From contig CP070839.1 of the NCBI GenBank assembly GCA_020341875.1, positions 444,278-450,184 of the forward strand: a stretch of 5,907 nucleotides of DNA, read 5' to 3'. Position numbers and translations under genes: made by a program. Position 1 is the first letter of the stretch; each line of letters starts with the position of its first letter. Of this stretch, positions 1-5,881 are shown piece after piece. Under the pieces are notes generated by a model. The model did not search any database, was not told the origin of the DNA, and saw nothing but the letters and a program-made list of their open reading frames with translations. The DNA comes from Candidatus Zixiibacteriota bacterium (GTDB taxonomy: Bacteria > Zixibacteria > MSB-5A5 > SM1-73).

Positions 1-252
1 CCCAATCCGTTCAATCCGGAGACCAAGATCAGCTACTACCTCCCGACGGCATCCTATGTCAAGCTCATCGTGTATAACGTGCTGGGCCAGAGGGTGAGGA
101 CATTGTTTGACGGTCACCAGGATTCCGGAACTCACACCCAACTGTGGGACGGAAAACATGAGGACGGTACCGCCCTCAGCAGCGGAATTTACTTCTATAG
201 AATGCAGGCGGGTGACTTCAGAGAGACGAAGAAGATGTCGCTGATGAAGTGA
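1..252 (+). CDS. C-terminal fragment of a secreted protein with FlgD-Ig / type IX-sorting-like tail
   Basis: The frame is open from the first base and ends at TGA 250-252, giving 83 residues. The 5' part of the gene lies outside the window. The fragment opens with NPFNPET, followed by ISYYLP, VKLIVYNVLGQRVRTL, WDGKHEDGTALSSGIYFYRM and a closing KKMSLMK. This is the classic layout of the small C-terminal beta-sandwich described as a FlgD Ig-like domain or Por_Secre_tail/type A sorting domain in FCB-group bacteria. In organisms with a type IX secretion system such a domain directs export and surface attachment after passage across the inner membrane. Nothing here shows whether this organism has that system. 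The catalytic or binding part of the protein is not visible, so its function is unknown. A GTG at 70 is an internal Val codon, not a start. The gene is convergent with the minus-strand peptidase operon and is followed by a strong terminator. Domain type is well supported; sorting function is inferred. Confidence 0.88.
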   Translation, partial: PNPFNPETKISYYLPTASYVKLIVYNVLGQRVRTLFDGHQDSGTHTQLWDGKHEDGTALSSGIYFYRMQAGDFRETKKMSLMK

Positions 253-286
253 TCATCCTCCCCGACTGAACTCGGAAAAACAGACA

Positions 287-322
287 CCCTCCGGTTCGTT
301 TCGGAACCGGAGGGTTTTCTTT
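287..322 (+). terminator. Intrinsic terminator, possibly bidirectional
   Basis: An 11-bp perfect stem pairs CCCTCCGGTTC (287-297) with GAACCGGAGGG (304-314) around a 6-nt loop, and TTTTCTTT follows at 315-322. It lies 34 bases after the stop of the 1-252 gene, so it should end that transcript. On the minus strand the same stem is followed by TGTCTGTTTTT, so a T-run is present but starts several bases after the stem. The hairpin could therefore also stop the convergent peptidase operon, for which no better terminator was found between 323 and 559. Confidence 0.92.
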
Positions 323-559
323 CCCGTAGGAGTCTCTCGACCACGAAGATCAGGCTCGCTGAGGGGAGGGAGCGAAGTATCACAAGCGAGCCCGTCTTAT
401 CTAAAGTCATTTGTCAAGTAATGCCCGTAACTCCTTGATAATTAAAAGGCACCGCCATTGACTCAGCGAACTCAGACGGTCGACAGTCAGCTCAATTCAT
501 TCAGTGCTGGCCACTGGAGAGATTGACGAAAGGAGGTTGTCCAGTTCGCTGCTGATGCT
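323..559. other. Non-coding convergent intergenic region
   Basis: No credible gene was found here on either strand. If the minus-strand operon terminates at the shared hairpin at 287-314, this stretch is its 3' untranslated region of about 240 bases. It contains an 8-bp long-range inverted repeat (353-360 with 385-392), a small CAGTG/CACTG stem (502-506 with 512-516) lacking a T-run, and an AT-rich patch near 435-447. None of these is a convincing terminator or promoter alone. Confidence 0.6.
353..392. repeat. Inverted repeat GGCTCGCT / AGCGAGCC
   Basis: GGCTCGCT at 353-360 is the exact reverse complement of AGCGAGCC at 385-392, with a purine-rich 24-base loop (GAGGGGAGGGAGCG and onward). 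An alternative pairing of TCGCT (356-360) with AGCGA (371-375) competes with it. There is no T-run on either side, so it is not a standard intrinsic terminator. It may be a 3'-end structure or a dispersed palindromic element. Function is unknown. Confidence 0.4.
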
Positions 560-2197
560 CTAGTAAGGTGTGGGAGAGGAACGTCGTGTCGTCCTCAACC
601 TGTTCACCACGATGGCGGAGGCCAGCAGCAGCATCAGAAGGAGCGCAAGACCCCATGAGGAGAGAACCGAAACGCTGATCCTCGGGTTGAGCTGAACGTC
701 TAATACGGTGGGCACACCCGGGCTGACCGAGACATTGGAGAAACTCTTGGTGACGTAGCCCGGGCTGGAGAACTCGAGATCGTAGGTTCCGGGGGTCAAA
801 AGCCATCTATACCTGCCGAAGAGAGGATCGCTGGTTCGAGGAGAAACGTCAGGTGAGTAGAGTTCGATTATCCTGACCCGTGCCTCCAAAGGATCGCCCG
901 TGATCGAGTCGGATACCAGACCGGTGATGCTGGTTCCACGGACCCTATCCAGGAGATAGAGTGCTCCCGCCTTGTTGGCACGGTACACGCTGTCGATCTC
1001 CGAGCCGGGAATGATGAAGTACGGGTACTCGAGAACCTCTATCATGAAGTCGAAGGTCCCCTGCGTCCCGTAGAACCAGTTGGCACTCATTCCAGACAGA
1101 GCCCCGTTCCGGGTGTAATCGTAGGTGCCAAAGCCATCGTGTTGAGTACTCCGGAAGGCGATCTGCTGGGCGATTTCGGTGAGCGCGGCATCGTCGGGTG
1201 CGTACGACCCGTTCCAGCTCCAGGGATAGAACACCACTTCGCCATAACTATGGTAAGAAATGGACAGGACGAACCTCTGCTGGATGGCCAGACCACGGAT
1301 AGCCACGTTCTCGTCCTCGGAGAAGGGGGAAGCGCCCCGGTAATCGTAGTGCCACGGATCTCCGCTGCCGCCGTGAATGAAATTGAAATCATAGTTTCGA
1401 TTGACGTTGGCGCCTTCCGTATAGCAGTTCCACCAGTCATTGCAGTCGTACTCGTAGAGTATGCCATTACCATTCAGGTCCCTTCCGTTTTTCCTCCAGT
1501 AAAGGCTGATACTGTCGGTAACTGCTGAGTGGCCGTCTGGGTTCAAAAGAGGGATAAACCAGATCTCGGTGTTGTCCACCCAGAAGGTGACCTGGGGATC
1601 GCTGCCGTAGTCATCCAGAAGATCGTTTATCAGCCCCATGCATATCTCCAAGCCCATCACCTCGCAGGCATGGTGTACGCCGTCATACAATACTGCGGGC
1701 TCGTCTTCCTCCTGCCCCACGTTGTCCGAGATCTTGAAAGCCCAGATGGTCCTTTGTTCTTCAACGGAGACGCCGATGCTCTCCATCATGGCGATCTGAG
1801 GATGCGCAGATTCGAGATTGGTCAGCTCGCTCACCATCTCCTCGTAATCGTGGTATTCCGGATCCAACCTCAGGTCCAAAGCTCTGAGCTCTTCCGGAGT
1901 CATCAGCGTCTTGGTGTCGAATCCTCTCCGGATCAACTCGTCGAGCTGACTTTCCGTTACCATCACGTCTATGCGGGTCTCCCCCTCTATATCCGAGACC
2001 ACCCCAATTCCCATCTCTCTGATTTGCTCTATCTGAACCAGATCGGTAAGGAATATCCGCACCAGCATCTGATCTTTGATCTCGCCGGAGGCGGATCCGG
2101 TTCCAACCAGGGCCATACATGTCACAATAAGGAAAACGAGACAGATCACGGAAGGTGAGGCCTTCGATCTGAAATTCAGAATCGCCTTTGTTTTCAT
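560..2197 (-). CDS. Secreted M14 zinc carboxypeptidase with regulatory-like domain and C-terminal membrane/sorting tail
   Basis: This 545-residue protein has a signal peptide (KTK/R/K, then hydrophobic 17-33, likely cleavage near GSASG 34-38) and a pro-region at about 39-112. The M14 peptidase domain spans about 117-418. Zinc ligands are H176 and E179 (HACE) and H316 (SYHSYGE). N266-R267 (NVNRN) is the carboxylate-binding pair, Y361 the probable substrate tyrosine and E387 (FMIEV) the catalytic glutamate. It should remove C-terminal residues from peptides outside the cytoplasm; specificity cannot be read. A carboxypeptidase-regulatory-like beta-sandwich follows at about 424-504. The end (511-539) is LSSWGL, a hydrophobic helix and an Arg cluster, like IPTL-CTERM sorting tails. 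It lies 37 bases after the upstream paralogue in the same operon. The start at 2197 is preferred because it gives a compact signal peptide, but the in-frame ATG at 2209 (549 aa) is equally possible; neither has a clear Shine-Dalgarno. C252/C258 may form a disulfide. Confidence 0.93.
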   Translation of the reverse strand: MKTKAILNFRSKASPSVICLVFLIVTCMALVGTGSASGEIKDQMLVRIFLTDLVQIEQIREMGIGVVSDIEGETRIDVMVTESQLDELIRRGFDTKTLMTPEELRALDLRLDPEYHDYEEMVSELTNLESAHPQIAMMESIGVSVEEQRTIWAFKISDNVGQEEDEPAVLYDGVHHACEVMGLEICMGLINDLLDDYGSDPQVTFWVDNTEIWFIPLLNPDGHSAVTDSISLYWRKNGRDLNGNGILYEYDCNDWWNCYTEGANVNRNYDFNFIHGGSGDPWHYDYRGASPFSEDENVAIRGLAIQQRFVLSISYHSYGEVVFYPWSWNGSYAPDDAALTEIAQQIAFRSTQHDGFGTYDYTRNGALSGMSANWFYGTQGTFDFMIEVLEYPYFIIPGSEIDSVYRANKAGALYLLDRVRGTSITGLVSDSITGDPLEARVRIIELYSPDVSPRTSDPLFGRYRWLLTPGTYDLEFSSPGYVTKSFSNVSVSPGVPTVLDVQLNPRISVSVLSSWGLALLLMLLLASAIVVNRLRTTRRSSPTPY

Positions 2198-2234
2198 CTG
2201 GAAGAGCATTGATTGCGTCTGGACCCGTTGTTTG

Positions 2235-5200
2235 TCAATCGCCGTCCGGGCACGGAGCGGGTCCCCCCTTGTAGAGATAGTTGACCAGGTAGACCACGTC
2301 ACCGACGTTGAGCACCCCGTCACAATCTACATCTCCCGCCGCCAAAGGATCGGGTGCAGGACCGTCTCTGTAGAGATAGTCCACCAGGTAAACCACATCT
2401 CCCACGTTGACTATTTCGTCCCCGTTGGCATCACCAGGGGTGTCGGGAGAGATCTCACTGCCCAGGCCAAACCAGTCCAGAATTCGCCTCATCAGGGCAT
2501 AGGAGTTGTTGGGATCCACGCCCGCCTGGGGAACTGCCTCAAATGCGAAGGCACAGAAAACCACCTTGTAGCCCGACGGTCCTGAAGCAGGATAGCGCAG
2601 GGCACAATAGTCGACCGGGTTCGCAGCTCCCGCAGCGGGATCCTGGTCTATTTGAACCCCGACTCTTGGGACGGAGGAGCCCTTTTCGGTCTGGTAGAAG
2701 ATTCCGGCCGCACCCGCTCCGGGAACCAGGTGATCTGAGAAATTGAAGAACGGGTAGCTCAAGCTGAAAGACATTCCATCTGAGATCGTGTCCTCGCTGA
2801 TGCCGGAGACCGACCCCACGGCCTGATCATCGTTATGCCCGGCCACGTGCAGGTAGTCGGTGATAAAAGAGTTGGGGTTGTTGTCCAAAAGAAAATCCTG
2901 ACTGGATAGAAACAGGTTTCCCCCATTATCCAGGTAAGACGTCAGCCTGGCTTGATCCGTGGCGGTCAGGGTCTTGGGGTCCGATACGGTGCCGTAGTCG
3001 TCTCCTGTGCTCCACACCACCGCCTGGTAGAATTGAAGAACCGAGTCCGGCGGACTCCCCTGAGTCTGGTAGGTCCATACGTCGTAGGCGAATCCCACCG
3101 AATCAAATGCGGCCAGAAAGTAGGTTTCGTATGTCTCGCCCCCGTCGTCGTCCACGAACAGCATGGGAATTCGCCCCACGACCAGCCCGAAAGTGTCGAC
3201 CGACAGGTAAGGGCCCTGGGCGTCTATTTCAAGTATCAGCGGTGCAAGATGACCCACCGGGCACTCCTCTCCGATCTCTATTTGATAAGGAGTCAGAGAC
3301 GCACCGGCGTTGTCAGGAGGTAAGTCGGGATAAGAGGACGTCCCGGAGGTAACGGTCACATACGAATCATAAGAAACCAGATCTGCCTCCACCTGCCTGC
3401 CGTCCTGACCGCCCTGGTTCTTCAAGGTGATGGTTAGATTGCAGGTTTCTCCCGGGTCGGCGCTTCCGTTCCCATTGCCCACTATATCGTCGATATCCTG
3501 TGAGAAGTAAACTAACAGCGGAGCGTGTACCGTCAACTCGGGCCCCTCATGACTCCAGTTCCCGTTGGCAGCGCTCATCTCTAACTCGAAAGGTATGGTC
3601 TCTCCGTCACTCACCTCCGTGGAAACCGAGAACAGGAAGGCGGTGGTGCCCGAAGCGGTATCCCCCGCAGGTATGTCGCCGAAGGTCGTCTGGCTGTCGC
3701 TTACACTGACCTCCGGATGAGTCGTTCTCAAGGTCACCTCGACACCGTAAGCGGTTGAATCTCCCATATTCTCCAGCACCAGGCCAAGCTCTATGGTCTC
3801 TCCGAAATCCACCTTCCCGTCATTATCCCCCAGACTCTGACCTGAGTTGTCGTCGTCCACCTGATGGGCGTAAAGGGTCAGCTCCGGACCGGTGATGGGG
3901 CGGGGATGGGTAATCGCATCGATGTCGCATCCCGGATACATCTCGGTGGAGCTACCATCGTTATCGTCCACGATCTTGAGGTATCGGATGGTGTCGGTGG
4001 GTAGCGACGAGATGTCGAATGATGTGGTGCCGAAGCCAGTGCCGACGAATGACCAGGTCCCTCCGTAGGGGACCGTACTCCAGTAGACGTCGTAGCCGTC
4101 TGAGCTGCCGACCTCGTGGACGGTAAAATCGTTACCATCGTCGTCGACTATGGGTGTAGTCTCCCCCACGTCCAACTCGATGTGACCACCTTTTCCCAGG
4201 GAAGCAAAAACGCCGTCGGGAAGTCCCAGCGCGGCCGATGCGTTGGTGGGATTGTTGGGGTATTGGTTGGGCCAGGAGTAGGGATCATAGAAATAACAGG
4301 AGATCACGTGCACGGCAAAGAGCTCTGAACCGGGTCTCAAGCCCACGTTTAAGATGGTGGGCGAGCCACCACTCACCAGCACTCCGGAAATGGTGGAGTC
4401 CCGGTATCCGTTCGCGGAGAATTTCAGGGTGTAGGCACCGGGCATGAGGTTCTTCTGATAGTCCCCCACTACCGGATCTGCATACACCGGAAGCCCCAGC
4501 TCCAGGCAAGTGACCATAGCCCCCAAAGGCTCCCCGGTGCTGGCATCGGTCACGATGCCTCTCACCCCGTCCTCCGTTCTCTCCATCATGGCCAGCATGG
4601 CGTTCCTGTTCAAGTTCCACACACCCGTGATGTTGGAATTGGAGGTCTCAATGGTGGCGTCGATGGAGCTCCTGGAACCGTAGCTCCAATCGTTGCAATC
4701 GCCATAGGTCTGGTACCAGTTATAGCCCTCGACTACCCAGTAGCCATTGTACGACCCATACTCTTCAGAGATATCGACCACGAAGGCGCTGTCGGCAACC
4801 GGAAAATCCTTGTAGTTCCAGACGTGATTCACTATGTCACCGGACGTGTGAAAAGAGAGGGAAATGGAGAAGTTATTCTTCAGGCCGTGTTCTCGGATCA
4901 CTCTGGTCTCCGGCTGGGAGAATATCCCGGGAGTGTAGCCATTCCAGATATAACCATAGTCTCTGTTGAGATCCACTCCGGCTGCATTGCCTCTCGTACC
5001 TGCGGTTCGCCCGTCCGGGTTCATCATGGGGATAATCCAAATCTCCAGGTCATCGACCAAATGGGTCACCTGGGGAATGGAGCCGTAATTATCGGTGAGA
5101 TACTCCAGCATTAGCATTCCCATCTCCACGGACATATATTCATTACCGTGATGATTTCCAATAATGCGAAACTCCGGCTCGTTCTCCTCCAAGGTGGGAT

Positions 5201-5636
5201 TGCCGCTGACCTTCGCTCCCAGGATCATCCTTCCCTGAATCGAGTAGCCAAGAGTATCCAGAATCATTATGCTCGAGTGGTCTGAGGCCGCCTGCAGCAT
5301 CTCCGTCACCATGTCGTTGTACGAGTGAAACTGGCGATCCCAATTCCTGCCAAAAAGTGTGACGTTTCTTTCCTCGGCTGACCCGTAGACGACTTCTACG
5401 TCATATCCTTTCGATATCAGATCATCCAACTGCCGCGAGTCGATCACCAGGTCCACCCAGTCAGGTCCGGCCGCGTCAATGATCAGCCCCTTTTCACCCA
5501 ACAGTCTTCCCTTCTCTTCAATGGAACTCACCCACACCCGGGCATAGATCTCCTCAAGAGTCGCGGCAGCAGAACCCTGACATAAAACGACAAGAACTGT
5601 CGTCAGGGCAGCTAGGATCAATAACTTAAACCTCAT
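2235..5636 (-). CDS. Large secreted multidomain M14 zinc carboxypeptidase with C-terminal dockerin
   Basis: This 1133-residue protein starts with a signal peptide (MRFK, hydrophobic 5-18, cleavage near SAAA 22-25) and a pro-region at about 26-95. The M14 domain (about 105-350) has zinc ligands H163 and E166 (HGNE) and H263 (SFHTSGD), the N224-R225 pair (DLNRDY) and catalytic E330 (DATIE). A carboxypeptidase-regulatory-like sandwich spans 357-434. Residues 437-580 look like a beta-sandwich with an ALGLPDG...SLGKGG...DFTVHEVG pattern. Two Ig-like repeats (584-700, 700-820) each carry an Asp/Asn-rich D-x-GET motif. Residues 824-1057 form an alpha/beta-looking domain starting LFVDDDGG. A two-repeat dockerin (1068-1133) ends the protein. 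The predicted role is extracellular carboxypeptidase, probably held in or on a surface complex through the dockerin; no cohesin is encoded here. It is first in an operon with a shorter paralogue. The start is fixed by AAAGGAG 7 bases upstream; an ATG at 5690 is rejected because it lacks a ribosome site and would put 18 residues before the signal peptide. Confidence 0.94.
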   Translation of the reverse strand: MRFKLLILAALTTVLVVLCQGSAAATLEEIYARVWVSSIEEKGRLLGEKGLIIDAAGPDWVDLVIDSRQLDDLISKGYDVEVVYGSAEERNVTLFGRNWDRQFHSYNDMVTEMLQAASDHSSIMILDTLGYSIQGRMILGAKVSGNPTLEENEPEFRIIGNHHGNEYMSVEMGMLMLEYLTDNYGSIPQVTHLVDDLEIWIIPMMNPDGRTAGTRGNAAGVDLNRDYGYIWNGYTPGIFSQPETRVIREHGLKNNFSISLSFHTSGDIVNHVWNYKDFPVADSAFVVDISEEYGSYNGYWVVEGYNWYQTYGDCNDWSYGSRSSIDATIETSNSNITGVWNLNRNAMLAMMERTEDGVRGIVTDASTGEPLGAMVTCLELGLPVYADPVVGDYQKNLMPGAYTLKFSANGYRDSTISGVLVSGGSPTILNVGLRPGSELFAVHVISCYFYDPYSWPNQYPNNPTNASAALGLPDGVFASLGKGGHIELDVGETTPIVDDDGNDFTVHEVGSSDGYDVYWSTVPYGGTWSFVGTGFGTTSFDISSLPTDTIRYLKIVDDNDGSSTEMYPGCDIDAITHPRPITGPELTLYAHQVDDDNSGQSLGDNDGKVDFGETIELGLVLENMGDSTAYGVEVTLRTTHPEVSVSDSQTTFGDIPAGDTASGTTAFLFSVSTEVSDGETIPFELEMSAANGNWSHEGPELTVHAPLLVYFSQDIDDIVGNGNGSADPGETCNLTITLKNQGGQDGRQVEADLVSYDSYVTVTSGTSSYPDLPPDNAGASLTPYQIEIGEECPVGHLAPLILEIDAQGPYLSVDTFGLVVGRIPMLFVDDDGGETYETYFLAAFDSVGFAYDVWTYQTQGSPPDSVLQFYQAVVWSTGDDYGTVSDPKTLTATDQARLTSYLDNGGNLFLSSQDFLLDNNPNSFITDYLHVAGHNDDQAVGSVSGISEDTISDGMSFSLSYPFFNFSDHLVPGAGAAGIFYQTEKGSSVPRVGVQIDQDPAAGAANPVDYCALRYPASGPSGYKVVFCAFAFEAVPQAGVDPNNSYALMRRILDWFGLGSEISPDTPGDANGDEIVNVGDVVYLVDYLYRDGPAPDPLAAGDVDCDGVLNVGDVVYLVNYLYKGGPAPCPDGD
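2238..2435 (-). repeat. Dockerin: two tandem 33-codon calcium-binding repeats
   Basis: The last 66 codons of the large peptidase gene form two aligned 33-residue units (residues 1068-1100 and 1101-1133). Each has a dockerin EF-hand loop of the D-x-N/D-x-D-x3-N-x2-D type: D1069, N1071, D1073, N1077, D1080 in the first, and D1102, D1104, D1106, N1110, D1113 in the second. NVGDVVYLV(D/N)YLY(R/K) and GPAP follow. The DNA is also similar, for example 2271-2310 against 2370-2409, which supports internal duplication. Known type I dockerins bind cohesins in a calcium-dependent way; a cohesin partner here is inferred. Confidence 0.9.
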
Positions 5637-5643
5637 CCGTGTT

Positions 5644-5650
5644 CTCCTTT
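5644..5650 (-). promoter_or_regulatory. Shine-Dalgarno AAAGGAG that sets the start of the large peptidase
   Basis: On the minus strand AAAGGAG lies 7 bases upstream of the ATG at 5636-5634, ideal spacing, and no comparable site precedes the ATG at 5690. The site overlaps the perfect 12-base palindrome CCTTTCGAAAGG (5646-5657), so part of it could pair in a small mRNA hairpin. Confidence 0.88.
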
Positions 5651-5746
5651 CGAAAGGCAGCAGAAGCGTTGGAGGAACTTCACCCTTCATTATCGTCAGC
5701 TTTTACTCTGGACTTGCCAAAACAGCCCATAATTCTTTGTCCTCTC

Positions 5747-5776
5747 ATAAAATACGTCAAATGTAGGCATTGTCAA
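5747..5776 (-). promoter_or_regulatory. Candidate sigma-70-type promoter for the peptidase operon
   Basis: On the minus strand a perfect TTGACA -35 (5776-5771) is followed at 16 bases by TATTTT (5754-5749) or at 18 bases by TTTTAT (5752-5747). Each -10 matches four of six consensus bases. The predicted transcript start is near 5740, which gives a leader of roughly 100 bases before the ATG at 5636. The -35 is strong; the -10 choice is uncertain, and promoter consensus in this lineage is assumed to resemble the usual one. Confidence 0.5.
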
Positions 5777-5831
5777 TTGTTTTCTGATGCCATGGCGAGG
5801 GCAAAGACCTTGGCGGGCTCGACGGATGCGG

Positions 5832-5872
5832 TAATCTGTCGGAAAGTTTTCTGTTGACATGCCGACAGATTA
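5832..5872. promoter_or_regulatory. 11-bp perfect inverted repeat, candidate operator
   Basis: TAATCTGTCGG (5832-5842) and CCGACAGATTA (5862-5872) are exact reverse complements separated by 19 bases. Half-site centres are 30 bases apart, about three helical turns, which suits a dimeric or tetrameric regulator binding one DNA face. The spacer holds a TTGACA -35 pointing right, and the right arm reaches towards the matching -10. Neither side has a T-run, so a terminator is unlikely. The site lies about 56 bases upstream of the leftward -35, so it could control either direction. Confidence 0.55.
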
Positions 5873-5881
5873 TCTTAGATT
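5854..5881 (+). promoter_or_regulatory. Candidate outward (rightward) promoter
   Basis: TTGACA (5854-5859) is followed after 16 bases by TAGATT (5876-5881), four of six matches to the -10 consensus. It sits inside and beside the 5832-5872 inverted repeat. It would transcribe rightward, divergently from the peptidase operon, into sequence outside the window. No gene start is visible in the remaining 26 bases. Confidence 0.4.

Noticed and set aside
195..410. 71-codon minus-strand open frame across the terminator
   Set aside because: It runs through the strong hairpin at 287-314 and into the antisense of the upstream gene, with no ribosome site or recognisable protein features.
411..442. Possible plus-strand promoter TTGTCA ... 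GATAAT
   Set aside because: Spacing is 20 bases, too long, and there is no plus-strand gene downstream for it to drive.
2106..2125. Lipoprotein signal at Cys27 of the short peptidase (IVTC)
   Set aside because: Thr at -1 does not fit the lipobox, and the hydrophobic stretch continues past the Cys. Cys19 of the large protein (VVLC) also fails, with Leu at -1.
1529..2158. 209-codon open frame on the plus strand
   Set aside because: It lies wholly antisense to the M14 domain of the short peptidase, has no ribosome site and no family-like motifs. It is a by-product of GC-rich codon use on the real strand.
2198..2323. Extension of the short peptidase upstream to 2323, or a frameshift fusion with the large peptidase
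   Set aside because: The frame happens to stay open across the dockerin codons, but the dockerin is complete with its own stop. The downstream protein has its own signal peptide, which would be buried by the extension.
2076..2585. 169-codon open frame on the plus strand spanning the gene junction
   Set aside because: It is antisense to the signal peptide of one peptidase and the dockerin of the other. Its repeat-like sequence (VDQVDHVTDVEHPV, VHQVNHISHVDYFV) is only the reverse complement of the dockerin repeats.
5637..5690. Upstream ATG at 5690 as start of the large peptidase
   Set aside because: It would add 18 residues before a normal signal peptide and has no ribosome site, while the ATG at 5636 has a well-spaced AAAGGAG.
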